NCBI RefSeq assembly: GCF_030403505.1
Contig: NZ_JAUEMJ010000003.1
Coordinates: forward strand, 496,001-560,000
Direction: 5' to 3'
Source: Glycomyces tritici
GTDB lineage: Bacteria > Actinomycetota > Actinomycetes > Mycobacteriales > Micromonosporaceae
Length of the DNA stretch: 64,000 nucleotides
Shown piece by piece: positions 41,728 through 49,639 of this stretch. Each line of letters begins with the position of its first letter. Positions within the stretch are counted from its first letter, which is position 1. The notes under the pieces were generated by a model. It saw only the letters and a list, made by a program, of their open reading frames with translations, did not search any database and was not told the DNA's origin. The position numbers and the translations under genes are program-made.

Positions 41728-42441
41728 CTAACCGGCCTGGAGCGTAAGAGAAGTAGTGCCGATCTGGATCACGTCGCCCGGCTGCATGCTCACGGTGGCG
41801 ATCCGCTGGCCGTTGACCAGGGTGCCGTTCGTGGAGCCGAGGTCGGTGACCGAGACCTGGCGGCCGTCGAAGTCGACGCGCACGTGGCGGCGCGAGATCC
41901 CGACGTCGGGGAGGCGGATCTGGGCCTGCTCGCCGCGGCCGATCGTCGTAGCGCCGTGGGCCACGGTGAACTGGCGGCCGTCGGCCGTCACCAGGACCGG
42001 ACCGGTGGGGGCCTGCTGCTGGGCGGGGCCGTAGCCGCCGCCGGAGACCGGCTGGTCCACGCCCTCGTTGAGGGCCGCGACCTCGGCGGTCACGCGGAAC
42101 ATGCCGGTGTCGAGGCCTTCGCCGCGCTCGATCTCGACGATCACGTCGCCGTAGACGGTCCAGCCGTTCTCGCCGATGAACTCGGCCTGGGACTGGGCCA
42201 GCTCCTGCGCCAGCGCCGCCGCGTACGGGGCGAGGCGGTCGTGGTCGGGCGGGGAGAGGTCGATGACGTAGCGGTTCGGCACCAGTACGCGCCCGCCGGC
42301 GAGGACCGCCTTGTGGGTCTCCGCCTCGCGCTGCATGGCGCTGGCGATCTCGACCGGGTGCACAACGCCCTTGAACATCTTGTTGAAGGTGCCCTCGAAC
42401 AGGCCCTCCAGTTGTTTCTCCAAGCGTTGCAGAACGCTCAC
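41728..42441 (-). CDS. fhaA: FHA-domain protein FhaA (DUF3662-FHA)
   Basis: 237 residues from GTG 42441 (GAGGAGG upstream). N-terminal DUF3662 domain (MSVLQRLEKQLEGLFEG... to about 125) and C-terminal FHA domain (about 160-235: TTIGRGEQAQIRLPDVGISRRHVRV, LGSTNGTLVNGQ). It binds phosphorylated partners such as the MurJ-type flippase pseudokinase in mycobacteria. The linker between domains is only about 30 residues, whereas mycobacterial FhaA is about 530 residues with a long disordered linker. First gene of the cluster. Confidence 0.95.
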   Translation of the reverse strand: MSVLQRLEKQLEGLFEGTFNKMFKGVVHPVEIASAMQREAETHKAVLAGGRVLVPNRYVIDLSPPDHDRLAPYAAALAQELAQSQAEFIGENGWTVYGDVIVEIERGEGLDTGMFRVTAEVAALNEGVDQPVSGGGYGPAQQQAPTGPVLVTADGRQFTVAHGATTIGRGEQAQIRLPDVGISRRHVRVDFDGRQVSVTDLGSTNGTLVNGQRIATVSMQPGDVIQIGTTSLTLQAG

Positions 42442-42680
42442 CGGTTCTCCTCCTCGTCAGACGCCATCCGGACCGTGACGCTCCCTTGAATAGCCGCGTC
42501 GTCTCCCGATGGTATCGGCTGGGTTCCAGCGACGGCGAGCGGTTGAGACGCAACCCTTCCCCGAGTCCGGTTCATATCGTCTGATCGGGTGAGTGCCCTG
42601 TCAGCCGGTAGTACCGAATGCCGGTAAGGCCAGGCAGGGTCGGGTGGCGGTCCGGGGTGAAGGCGCGTAGGGTGACGCGG

Positions 42681-43016
42681 GTGACAGATCGCGACTTCAG
42701 CTCATTCGTCCGGGACGTGCGCAAACGCGCCCACGTCGCGACGCGGGAGCTCTCCGACTCCGCCGGGGTCTCGAACCCCTACCTCCAGGGCGAGCGCGGC
42801 GTGCGCCGCCCCAGCGGCGCGGTCCTGCGGCAGCTGGCACTGGCGCTGCGGATGACCACCCCGATCATGTACCTGAGGGCCAACTTCACGCCCGAGAACG
42901 GCTCCGCGATGCCGCTGGCCATCGCCACCGACCGCGAGCTCACCTCGAAGCAGAAGCAGACGCTCGCCGAGATGTACGAGGCGTTCTGCAGCGAGAACGA
43001 GCGCTCGGCGAAGTAG
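42681..43016 (+). CDS. XRE-type helix-turn-helix regulator
   Basis: 111 residues from GTG 42681 (AGGGTGA upstream); the open frame extends to 42618 without similarity. HTH about residues 18-62: TRELSDSAGVSNPYLQGERGVRRPSGAVLRQL. A short C-terminal helix (LTSKQKQTLAEMYEAFCSENE) may dimerise. It is divergent from fhaA, 239 bp apart, and could act there or elsewhere; its target is unknown. Confidence 0.85.
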   Translation: MTDRDFSSFVRDVRKRAHVATRELSDSAGVSNPYLQGERGVRRPSGAVLRQLALALRMTTPIMYLRANFTPENGSAMPLAIATDRELTSKQKQTLAEMYEAFCSENERSAK

Positions 43017-43022
43017 ACGGAG

Positions 43023-43045
43023 CCGGGCGCCGGTGGGGCGCCCGG
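43023..43045 (+). terminator. Terminator of the XRE regulator gene
   Basis: 9-bp stem CCGGGCGCC/GGCGCCCGG, loop GGTGG, followed by TCTCTTCC; 6 bp after the stop. Confidence 0.75.
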
Positions 43046-43064
43046 TCTCTTCCGGAACCGTCGT

Positions 43065-43090
43065 ATGCGGCACCGCTAACGGTGCCGCAT
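43065..43090 (-). terminator. Terminator of the hisC-like gene
   Basis: Perfect 11-bp stem ATGCGGCACCG/CGGTGCCGCAT, loop CTAA, 27 bp beyond the aminotransferase stop at 43118. Together with the preceding hairpin, each convergent unit has its own terminator. Confidence 0.75.
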
Positions 43091-43117
43091 TCTCCTTGCC
43101 GTGCAACGGTTCTCCGC

Positions 43118-44173
43118 TTACGCCTCGACGAACGCGCGCAGCGCCTCGAGCAGTGCGTCGTTCTCCTCGGGGAGACCGACTGTGACCCGGACGCCGTCGC
43201 CCGCGAAGGGCCGCACCAGGATCGAGCGCTGCTCGCAGTGCGCGGCGAACGCGACCGCGCGCTCACCCAGGGGCAGCCAGAAGAAGTTCGCCTGCGTGTC
43301 CGGCACGTCCGGCACCAGTTCCCTTGCGGCCATGGCCATGCGCTTGCGCTCCGAGGTCACCAGTGCGACCCGGCGGCGCATCTCGCCCTCGGCTTCGAGC
43401 GCCGCGAGCGCCGCCCGCTGCGCGGCCGCGTTGACCGCGAAGGGGATCACGCACCGGCTCACGGCGTCGGCCACCTCGGGCCGGGCCACCATGTAGCCCA
43501 CGCGCAGGCCGGCCAGGCCCCAGGCTTTCGAGAAGGTGCGGAAGACGACCGCGTTCGGCCGATCCGCGTAGCGCTCGATCGCGTCCGGGCAGGCCGGGTC
43601 GGTCACGAACTCGCGGTAGGCTTCGTCGACCACGACGAGCACGTCCTCCGGGACCGAGGCGAAGACCCGGTCGAGCTCGTCGGCCGTGACGGCGGGGCCC
43701 GTGGGGTTGTTGGGGCTGCAGATCACGACGGCCCGCGTGTCGGGTCCGACCGCGGCGAGCATCGCGTCGATGTCGTGGCGGTGGTCGGGGGTGTTCGGCA
43801 CCTGGACGCTCTTGAGCCCGGCGACGGTGGCCGCGATCGGGTAGGCCTCGAAGGAGCGCCACGAGTAGACGACCTCACTGCCGGGCTTGGCGATCGCCTG
43901 CATGAGGTGCCCGATGAGGGCGACCGAGCCGGTGCCGGTCACGATGCGCTCGACGGGCAGTCCGAGCCGCTCCGCGAGCACGCCGCGCAACCGCACGACG
44001 CCGAGGTCGGGGTAGCGGTGCACGTTCTCGGCGGCGTCGGTGATCGCCTCCACCACGCCGGGGAGCGGGCCGTACGGCACTTCGTTGCTGGAGAGTTTCA
44101 CGGCGTCAGGGATCGCCTTGCCGGGAACGTAGCGGGGGATGGACGCGAGGTCTTCACGCAGAGGGTCGCTCAT
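43118..44173 (-). CDS. Histidinol-phosphate/aromatic aminotransferase (HisC-like)
   Basis: 351 residues, PLP fold-type I. KLSSNEVPYGPLPG near the N-terminus, CSPNNPTGPAV, VVVDEAYREF, and the Schiff-base Lys in RTFSKAWGLAGLRVGY; the phosphate-binding Arg follows. HisC makes histidinol phosphate; actinobacterial paralogues (Pat) act on phenylpyruvate. No other his gene is adjacent, so the aromatic role is as likely. ATGA overlap with the upstream RDD gene. Confidence 0.93.
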   Translation of the reverse strand: MSDPLREDLASIPRYVPGKAIPDAVKLSSNEVPYGPLPGVVEAITDAAENVHRYPDLGVVRLRGVLAERLGLPVERIVTGTGSVALIGHLMQAIAKPGSEVVYSWRSFEAYPIAATVAGLKSVQVPNTPDHRHDIDAMLAAVGPDTRAVVICSPNNPTGPAVTADELDRVFASVPEDVLVVVDEAYREFVTDPACPDAIERYADRPNAVVFRTFSKAWGLAGLRVGYMVARPEVADAVSRCVIPFAVNAAAQRAALAALEAEGEMRRRVALVTSERKRMAMAARELVPDVPDTQANFFWLPLGERAVAFAAHCEQRSILVRPFAGDGVRVTVGLPEENDALLEALRAFVEA

Positions 44174-45066
44174 CGTGAGGGCTCCTTCTCAGTGTCGGCC
44201 TTCTCGCCGCCCACCTCGACGACGGCGGTGCCAGGGGATTTGTCGTGCAGGCATTGGCGGAAGGGTTGGTCTCGGATGCACCATATCCCGTCGAGGATCC
44301 ACAGCACCGCGCCGAACGGGAAGCAGATCAGCGGCAGCGCGAAGTACGACCACCGCAGCAGCAGCCGGCCCCAGCCGAGGTCCACGGGCGCGAGCGAGAC
44401 GACCTTGATCCCCATGAGCCGCTTGCCGATCGTCTGCCCGGTGTTGAGCGTCGCGGGGACCTCGTAGGCGAACCACAGGCCCAGGGCGATGAGCAGCACG
44501 ACCCACAGCTGGTCGGAGAGGCGCGAGGGGACGGGGACGTCCCCGGGCTCCGCGGACGCGGCGACGTCCAGGAAGTAGGGCCAGAAGGTCTGCCACATCT
44601 GGTAGATGAAGTAGCCGTTCACCACGGCGTTGAGCACCAGCATGCAGAGGACGTCGACGATCCGGGCGACGAAGCGCTGGCCGGGGTGGGCCAGGACGCG
44701 GCCGCTGAGGATGCGGTGGATGTCGTGGCGGGTGATCCAGCCGACGGTGACGCCGAGGGAGCGGATCGGGACGGTGTCGGGCGGCTGCACCCCGCCGGGG
44801 ACGCGCTGGATGATGCGCGGCGGGGGGCCGGAGCCGTAGCGGCCGTCGACGGGGAGCGTCTGCACCGGGGGGTCCGGCGTTGCCGCGTCCTTAATGGAGG
44901 TGGGGAGGGGTTCCGGTTCGGGGTCGACCGGTTCGGGTTCGGCGGGGGGCTCGGCGTCGGCGGGGACGGGTTTGCCGACCCAGGCGCCGCCGTCCCAGTA
45001 GCGTTGCGTGGCCGGGTCGGCGGGGTCCGGGTACCAGCCGGGTTCGATCGTGGTCATCGAGGCCAT
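44170..45066 (-). CDS. DUF2510-RDD family membrane protein
   Basis: 298 residues from ATG 45066 (ATG 45057 is an equally plausible start). N-terminal DUF2510 motif EPGWYPDPADPATQRYWDGGAW, then a Pro/Glu-rich linker. The RDD domain (about 140-285) has three spans, beginning GQRFVARIVDVLCMLVLNAVV and containing NTGQTIGKRLMGIKVV. RDD proteins are small membrane proteins, some acting as Na+/H+ transporters or secretion aids; the role here is unknown. Confidence 0.9.
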   Translation of the reverse strand: MASMTTIEPGWYPDPADPATQRYWDGGAWVGKPVPADAEPPAEPEPVDPEPEPLPTSIKDAATPDPPVQTLPVDGRYGSGPPPRIIQRVPGGVQPPDTVPIRSLGVTVGWITRHDIHRILSGRVLAHPGQRFVARIVDVLCMLVLNAVVNGYFIYQMWQTFWPYFLDVAASAEPGDVPVPSRLSDQLWVVLLIALGLWFAYEVPATLNTGQTIGKRLMGIKVVSLAPVDLGWGRLLLRWSYFALPLICFPFGAVLWILDGIWCIRDQPFRQCLHDKSPGTAVVEVGGEKADTEKEPSR

Positions 45067-45570
45067 TCTTGCAGCCTCGCCTCGACATTCCCAGTCAGTT
45101 CGCCCACAGCGGCATCGCGGTGGGCCGGGACCGGGCTGCGGGCAACGACACGGCCCAGTCGGTTACTGCCTCGACTGGGCCGCTCGCAACGTACTGCACT
45201 TCCGACCGAGTTACCAAGCGTGGTGTCTTTATAGCGGTGACTGGCCCCATGGTGGCTGGTCCCGCTGTGCCTCCCGACGGCTCAGGTCGCACGTGGGTGC
45301 TCGGCGGCGGTGCACGAATCCTTCCGATCTGCGGAGAGCTTGTCCCCGGGAAGTCCTTCCGGATCCGTAACTCATTTCTACTCGTCTACTGACGGGTAGT
45401 AAACCCCTAACCCCAAAAAATCCGAGCAGAGTTCTCGAATGCCCGATCCGTCCGCGACCGGCGAGGCCTGCGGGACCACCGGTTCCCCTGAATCCCCACG
45501 GGACACGTGGGATGTGGTCTACCTTGCGGGACATCGGGGCCGAGCGCCCCCACCAGCCGAGGAGGCCGCC
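45067..45570. other. 504-bp gene-free divergent region with hairpin 45151-45182
   Basis: Between the divergent RDD and DUF4190 genes. It holds one 11-bp perfect hairpin CGGCCCAGTCG/CGACTGGGCCG with a 10-nt loop (45151-45161, 45172-45182) and an A-rich patch near 45405-45420. No convincing coding frame; a small RNA or long leader is conceivable. Confidence 0.4.
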
Positions 45571-46362
45571 ATGACGACGTACCCGCCGACCCCGGGGCCA
45601 TCCGAACCCGAACCGCCCGAACCGGAACGGGGCGGCGAGACCGAGGACGGCGCGACCCCGTTCTCGGGGAACCAGCCGGGCCCCGAGCCGACGGGACCCG
45701 ATCCGGGCTGGCACCCGCCCGGGGCCGACCCCGAAGGGGTCCCGCACCCGACGCACGAAACGGAGCCCGACAGGGCCCCGGATGAGACGAGGCCCGACCG
45801 ATCGCAGTGGGAGACGCCGGAGAGGCCGTCCGGATCGACCCCGGGTGACACACCCGGGCCGCCCTCCGACCGGCCGTTCGGCGGCATCCCGCCCGCTCCC
45901 CCGCCGCCCGGCGCCGAACCCGGCGCATCGCCGCCAGGCGGGCCCGGAGCCACGCCGCCCGACCGGCCCGGCACGTCGCCGCCCGGCGGCGGGTACAGCC
46001 CGTACTCCGGCGGCGCGGTCCCGCCGCCGCCACCGCCGCCGCCGGCCTACAACGCCGAAGGGCCGCTGCGGGGCCAGGAGCCGCGCAACGGACTCGGGAC
46101 GGCGGCCCTGATCTGCGGCATCATCGCGATCATCCTGTCGTTCATCCCCGTGCTCAACACCTTCACGTGGCCGCTCGGCGTCCTCGCGATCGTCTTCGGC
46201 GCAGTCGGCTGGAGCCGCGCGAACAAGGGCATCGCCACGAACAAGCCGTTCGCCATCACCGGCCTGGTGCTGGGGATCGCCTCGTTCTTCACGTTCTGCC
46301 TCATCTACGTCCTCATCGGCGCGGGCGGCGGGATGCAGTACGACGCGGCCCCGATGCTCTAG
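45571..46362 (+). CDS. Pro-rich protein with C-terminal DUF4190 membrane domain
   Basis: 263 residues from ATG 45571 with GAGGAGG upstream; the frame is open from 45439 but lacks a ribosome site there. Residues 1-165 are Pro/Glu/Gly-rich and probably disordered. The C-terminal two-span domain (LGTAALICGIIAIILSFIPVLNTFTWPLGVLAIVFGAVGWSRA..., split by a hairpin) matches DUF4190, common in actinobacteria and of unknown function. Single gene with its own terminator. Confidence 0.85.
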   Translation: MTTYPPTPGPSEPEPPEPERGGETEDGATPFSGNQPGPEPTGPDPGWHPPGADPEGVPHPTHETEPDRAPDETRPDRSQWETPERPSGSTPGDTPGPPSDRPFGGIPPAPPPPGAEPGASPPGGPGATPPDRPGTSPPGGGYSPYSGGAVPPPPPPPPAYNAEGPLRGQEPRNGLGTAALICGIIAIILSFIPVLNTFTWPLGVLAIVFGAVGWSRANKGIATNKPFAITGLVLGIASFFTFCLIYVLIGAGGGMQYDAAPML

Positions 46363-46377
46363 AGGCCTCGGCAAGAC

Positions 46378-46407
46378 GCGGGCCGGGCGCATTCGCGCCC
46401 GGCCCGC
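46378..46407. terminator. Terminator between convergent DUF4190 and nagA genes
   Basis: Perfect 13-bp stem GCGGGCCGGGCGC/GCGCCCGGCCCGC with ATTC loop, 15 bp after the plus-strand stop and 13 bp beyond the nagA stop. Confidence 0.82.
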
Positions 46408-46420
46408 CGTGTTCCGTGTG

Positions 46421-47551
46421 TCAGACCAGCAGCCCCGCCCCCCGCCCCCACACCCACAACAGCTTGTAGTACTCGTCGAGGACCACGGCGTCGGCGAGCT
46501 TCCCGGTCTCGATCGCGCCGACGTCACCCAGCCCCAGCAGCTCCGCGGGCGTCGCCGAGGCCATCTGCGAAGCGGCCTCGACCGACTGCCCGGCCAGGCG
46601 GACCGCGTTGCGGAACGCGTCCAGCAGCGTGATCGTCGAACCCGCGATGATGTCGGTCCCCGCCACGGTGGCGACGCCCCCGGCCACCTCGACCTCGTGG
46701 CGCCCCAGCATGTAGCGGCCGTCGTCCAGGCCCGCCGCGTCCATGGCGTCCGAGACCAGCAGCGTCCACGCCGGCAGCGACGTGTCGAACGCGAAGCGCA
46801 TCGTGCCCGGGTGCAGGTGCACCGGGTCGGCGACGATCTCGGAGAAGATCCGCTCGTCGTCCAACAGCGCCGGGATCGGGCCCGGCTCGCGGTGGTTGAA
46901 CGCGCGCATGGCGTTGAACAGGTGCGTGGCCGCCTGCGCGCCCGCGTCGATCCCGGCGACGGTCTGCTCCCAGCTCGCGTTCGTGTGCCCGATCGCGGGC
47001 ACGACCCCGCGCTGGTCCAGGAACTCGATGGCCTCCAGCGCGCCCTCGAGCTCGGGGGCGATCGTCACCATCTTGACCGCGCCGGTCTTGCCGTCCAGCC
47101 GCCCGGCCTCGATCAGCTCCGTCAGCTCCGAGAGGTCCGGGTCGCGCAGCACCTCGACGCGGTGCGCGCCGCACTTCGCGGCCGAGATGTAGGGCCCCTC
47201 GAAGTGGACCCCGGCGAGCACGCCCTCCGCGACCAGCGGCTTGAGCGCCCTCGTCGCGTCGAGCAGGAACCCGTGCGTGGACGACACCAGCGAGGCGACC
47301 AGCGTGGTCGTCCCCCGCGAGGCGTGGAACGCCGCGGCCCCCCGGGCCGACTCCGGGTCCCCGTTCGCCAGCGAGAAGCCCCCGCCGCCGTGGCAGTGGA
47401 CGTCCACGAACCCCGGCAGGACCCAGCCCGTGGGCTCGCCCTCCCGCTCAAGGACCCCTTCGAACCGGTCGCCGTCGACGATCAGGGTCCCGTTGACGAT
47501 GCCGTCGGGAGTGACGATTCGGCCCACGGCCGGCAGCAAGACGCCGTCCAC
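46421..47551 (-). CDS. nagA: N-acetylglucosamine-6-phosphate deacetylase
   Basis: 376 residues from GTG 47551 with GGAAGGAG 6 bp upstream; the frame continues to 47668 but without similarity. Converts GlcNAc-6-P to GlcN-6-P and acetate, for chitin or cell-wall sugar use and recycling. Amidohydrolase motifs: GFVDVHCHGGGGFS (HxH metal site), HFEGPYIS, GHTNASW, THLFNAMRAFNHREPG and SDAMDAAG with the catalytic Asp. Divergent from a DeoR-family regulator 167 bp away, its likely controller. No nagB or transporter next to it. Confidence 0.95.
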   Translation of the reverse strand: MDGVLLPAVGRIVTPDGIVNGTLIVDGDRFEGVLEREGEPTGWVLPGFVDVHCHGGGGFSLANGDPESARGAAAFHASRGTTTLVASLVSSTHGFLLDATRALKPLVAEGVLAGVHFEGPYISAAKCGAHRVEVLRDPDLSELTELIEAGRLDGKTGAVKMVTIAPELEGALEAIEFLDQRGVVPAIGHTNASWEQTVAGIDAGAQAATHLFNAMRAFNHREPGPIPALLDDERIFSEIVADPVHLHPGTMRFAFDTSLPAWTLLVSDAMDAAGLDDGRYMLGRHEVEVAGGVATVAGTDIIAGSTITLLDAFRNAVRLAGQSVEAASQMASATPAELLGLGDVGAIETGKLADAVVLDEYYKLLWVWGRGAGLLV

Positions 47552-47610
47552 GGCGCTCCTTCCAATCGATCCGGCGTGTATGGGCCCACCCCGGTGCGGC
47601 ACAATGATCG

Positions 47611-47647
47611 TGAGCGCACGAGCATGACTTGAGCATCGCTCGAGCGC
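47611..47647. promoter_or_regulatory. Repeated GAGCRY elements, candidate operator in the nagA/deoR region
   Basis: TGAGCGC (47611), CGAGCAT (47619), TGAGCAT (47630) and CGAGCGC (47641); the last three are spaced by 11 bp, and GCTCGAGC (47638-47645) is palindromic. Position between divergent nagA and its regulator suits an autoregulatory site. Confidence 0.4.
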
Positions 47648-47718
47648 CGAAAGACGTACAACGAACACTATCGCGCAGACCGCGGCCCGCCCGCCGCGAT
47701 CCCGACCCGAGGAGCGAC

Positions 47719-48504
47719 GTGGACCGCTATGCCCGGTGGAACACCCTGCTGGAGATCCTCGCAGAGACCGGACGCATCACAGTGGAGGAAGCGGCCGAAC
47801 GGCTCGGCGTCTCCCAGGCCACCATCCGGCGCGACTTCGACCAGCTCTCCCAGCAGCAGATGATCACCCGCACCCGCGGCGGCGCCGTCGCGGGCGGCAT
47901 CTCCTACGACCTCCCGCTGCGCTACAAGACCGCCCGCCACGTCGAGGAGAAGCACCGCATCGGCACCGCCGCGGCGGGCCTGGTCAGCCCCGGCCAGGTG
48001 ATCGCCCTGAACGGCGGCACCACCATCACCGAGGTCGCGCGGGCCCTGGCGACCCGCACCGACCTGGTCGCGACCCCCGGCTCCACGGGCCTGACGATCG
48101 TCACCAACGCCCTCAACATCGCGAACGAGCTCATCGTCCGGCCCCATCTCAAAGTGGTCGTCGTCGGCGGCGTGGTCCGGCCCCAGTCCTACGAGCTCAT
48201 CGGCCCGCTCGCCGCCCCGATCCTGCGCGAGATCACCCTCGACATCGCGTTCCTCGGCGTCGACGCCATCGACATGAAGCTCGGCGCCACCAGCCACCAC
48301 GAAGGCGAAGCGGCGATCAACGCCCTCATGGCCGCCCGCGCGCGCAAAGTGGTGGTCATCGCCGACGGCTCCAAGATCGGCGGCCACGCCTTCGCGCGCA
48401 TCTGCCCGACCGACCGCGTCCACACGCTCGTCACCGACGGCAACGCCCCGCCCGAGCAGCTGCGCGGCTTCGAAGAAGCGGGCATCCGCGTCATCGTCGT
48501 CTAG
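47719..48504 (+). CDS. DeoR-family transcriptional regulator
   Basis: 261 residues from GTG 47719 (CGAGGAGCGAC upstream). N-terminal winged HTH (RITVEEAAERLGVSQATIRRDFDQL), C-terminal sugar-phosphate sensor domain (IALNGGTTITEVARAL; VVVVGGVVRPQSYELIGPLA; DIAFLGVDAID). Probably a repressor of the divergent nagA, released by an amino-sugar phosphate (inference from context; AgaR-like members do this). Confidence 0.92.
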   Translation: MDRYARWNTLLEILAETGRITVEEAAERLGVSQATIRRDFDQLSQQQMITRTRGGAVAGGISYDLPLRYKTARHVEEKHRIGTAAAGLVSPGQVIALNGGTTITEVARALATRTDLVATPGSTGLTIVTNALNIANELIVRPHLKVVVVGGVVRPQSYELIGPLAAPILREITLDIAFLGVDAIDMKLGATSHHEGEAAINALMAARARKVVVIADGSKIGGHAFARICPTDRVHTLVTDGNAPPEQLRGFEEAGIRVIVV

Positions 48505-48550
48505 CCGCTAGGCTTGACGGGCCCACCGGCGCAAGCGAAGGTTACGAGCG

Positions 48551-49138
48551 ATGGCGACCCCTGATCCGAACGTCCGCATCTCCCACGCCGAGCGCGAGGC
48601 CGTCATCGGCCTCCTGCACGCCGCTACCGAAGAGGGCCGCCTCGAACTCGACGAGTTCGCCGAGCGCTCCCGCAAGGTCTACGAGGCCAGGACCTTCGCC
48701 GAGGTCGAGCACCTCCTCGCCGACCTCCCCAAGACCGGCGGCGCGCTCGCCGTCCCCATCGCCCGCGCGGCAGACCCCGCGGTCCCGGACCTCGAGCTCA
48801 CCCACGCCTACACGAGGGTGCGGAAAGAGGGCGCCTGGAAGGTCCCCGCGCGCATCACCGTCAGGCCCGAGTACGGCCGGACCGTGCTCGACTTCCGGCA
48901 CGCCCGGTTCACGGGCCGCGAGACCGAGATCGCCCTCGACCTCCAGTACTCGGGACTGGAGATCATCCTTCCCAAGGGCGCCACCGCGATCGACGACAAC
49001 GTCCAACTGCACGGGGGCCGCGTGGTCAACCGGAGCCTGGCGAAGGGCGACGGCCCGACCGTCCGCCTCACCGGCCGCATCCACTACGCCCGGGTCAGGA
49101 TCCGCTACGAACGCCGCTTCCTCTGGCGGCGCTGGTAG
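48551..49138 (+). CDS. DUF1707 SHOCT-like domain protein
   Basis: 195 residues, 46 bp after deoR on the same strand. DUF1707 at residues 8-60 (RISHAEREAVIGLLHAATEEGRLELDEFAERSRKVYEART). The C-terminal part is a beta-rich LiaF-like/DUF2154-type domain (GLEIILPKGATAIDDNVQLHGG). No membrane span seen. Actinobacterial members occur near signalling and envelope-stress genes; function unknown. Could be co-transcribed with deoR. Confidence 0.87.
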   Translation: MATPDPNVRISHAEREAVIGLLHAATEEGRLELDEFAERSRKVYEARTFAEVEHLLADLPKTGGALAVPIARAADPAVPDLELTHAYTRVRKEGAWKVPARITVRPEYGRTVLDFRHARFTGRETEIALDLQYSGLEIILPKGATAIDDNVQLHGGRVVNRSLAKGDGPTVRLTGRIHYARVRIRYERRFLWRRW

Positions 49139-49201
49139 TAGCGGCGCCGCAGCAGTAGCGCCCTCGCCGGCCGACCCGGGTCGTCCGACCTGACGTCGCG
49201 G

Positions 49202-49531
49202 TCAGCGGTCGTCGCCGCTGCCGCCGAGCACGCCCCGCCGCTGACGGTCGGCGAGCTTGGCGATGTTGTGCTTGGCGACATCGTCGAGCGACAGGTCGAA
49301 GTGGTCGGCGATGACGGCCAGGTACCAGAGCGTGTCGCCCAGTTCCTTCTTGACGTCCTCGGTGTCCCACTGCGAGAAGTCGCTGCCCTTGTCGCGGACG
49401 ATCTTCTTCGCCTTCTCGGCGATCTCCCCCGTCTCGCCCACGAGCCCGAGCAGGAGGTGGAACAGCTCGTTCAACTTGTCTCGCGGCGCGGCGGTCCGCA
49501 GCGCCGCCTGCTGGTACTCGTCCATGTCCAT
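49202..49531 (-). CDS. MazG-like nucleotide pyrophosphohydrolase
   Basis: 109 residues, all-alpha. LLLGLVGETGEIAEKAKKIVRDKG carries the EXXE metal-binding pair and KKELGDTLWYLAVIADHFDLSL the second acidic set (ELGD), matching the MazG-like/dCTPase superfamily. Hydrolyses NTPs or modified dNTPs to monophosphates and PPi (house-cleaning role). ATG 49531. Short single-domain form. Confidence 0.88.
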   Translation of the reverse strand: MDMDEYQQAALRTAAPRDKLNELFHLLLGLVGETGEIAEKAKKIVRDKGSDFSQWDTEDVKKELGDTLWYLAVIADHFDLSLDDVAKHNIAKLADRQRRGVLGGSGDDR

Positions 49532-49593
49532 GCCGCAACCCTATGAAGCACCGCCGCGGCGCCCTTCGCCGGTTCCGGCCCCGGGGCGAGAGC

Positions 49594-49627
49594 AGCGGCC
49601 GGCCGCCCTCCCGGGTGGCCGGCCGCT
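49594..49627 (-). terminator. Terminator of the RbsC-like gene pair
   Basis: 11-bp stem AGCGGCCGGCC/GGCCGGCCGCT with a loop that can pair further (CCC/GGG), 13 bp beyond the stop at 49640. Confidence 0.72.
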
Positions 49628-49639
49628 CGCCTCGTTCGA

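Noticed and set aside
43118..44173. Naming the aminotransferase hisC with certainty
   Set aside because: No other histidine genes nearby, and actinobacterial aromatic aminotransferases share the same motifs.
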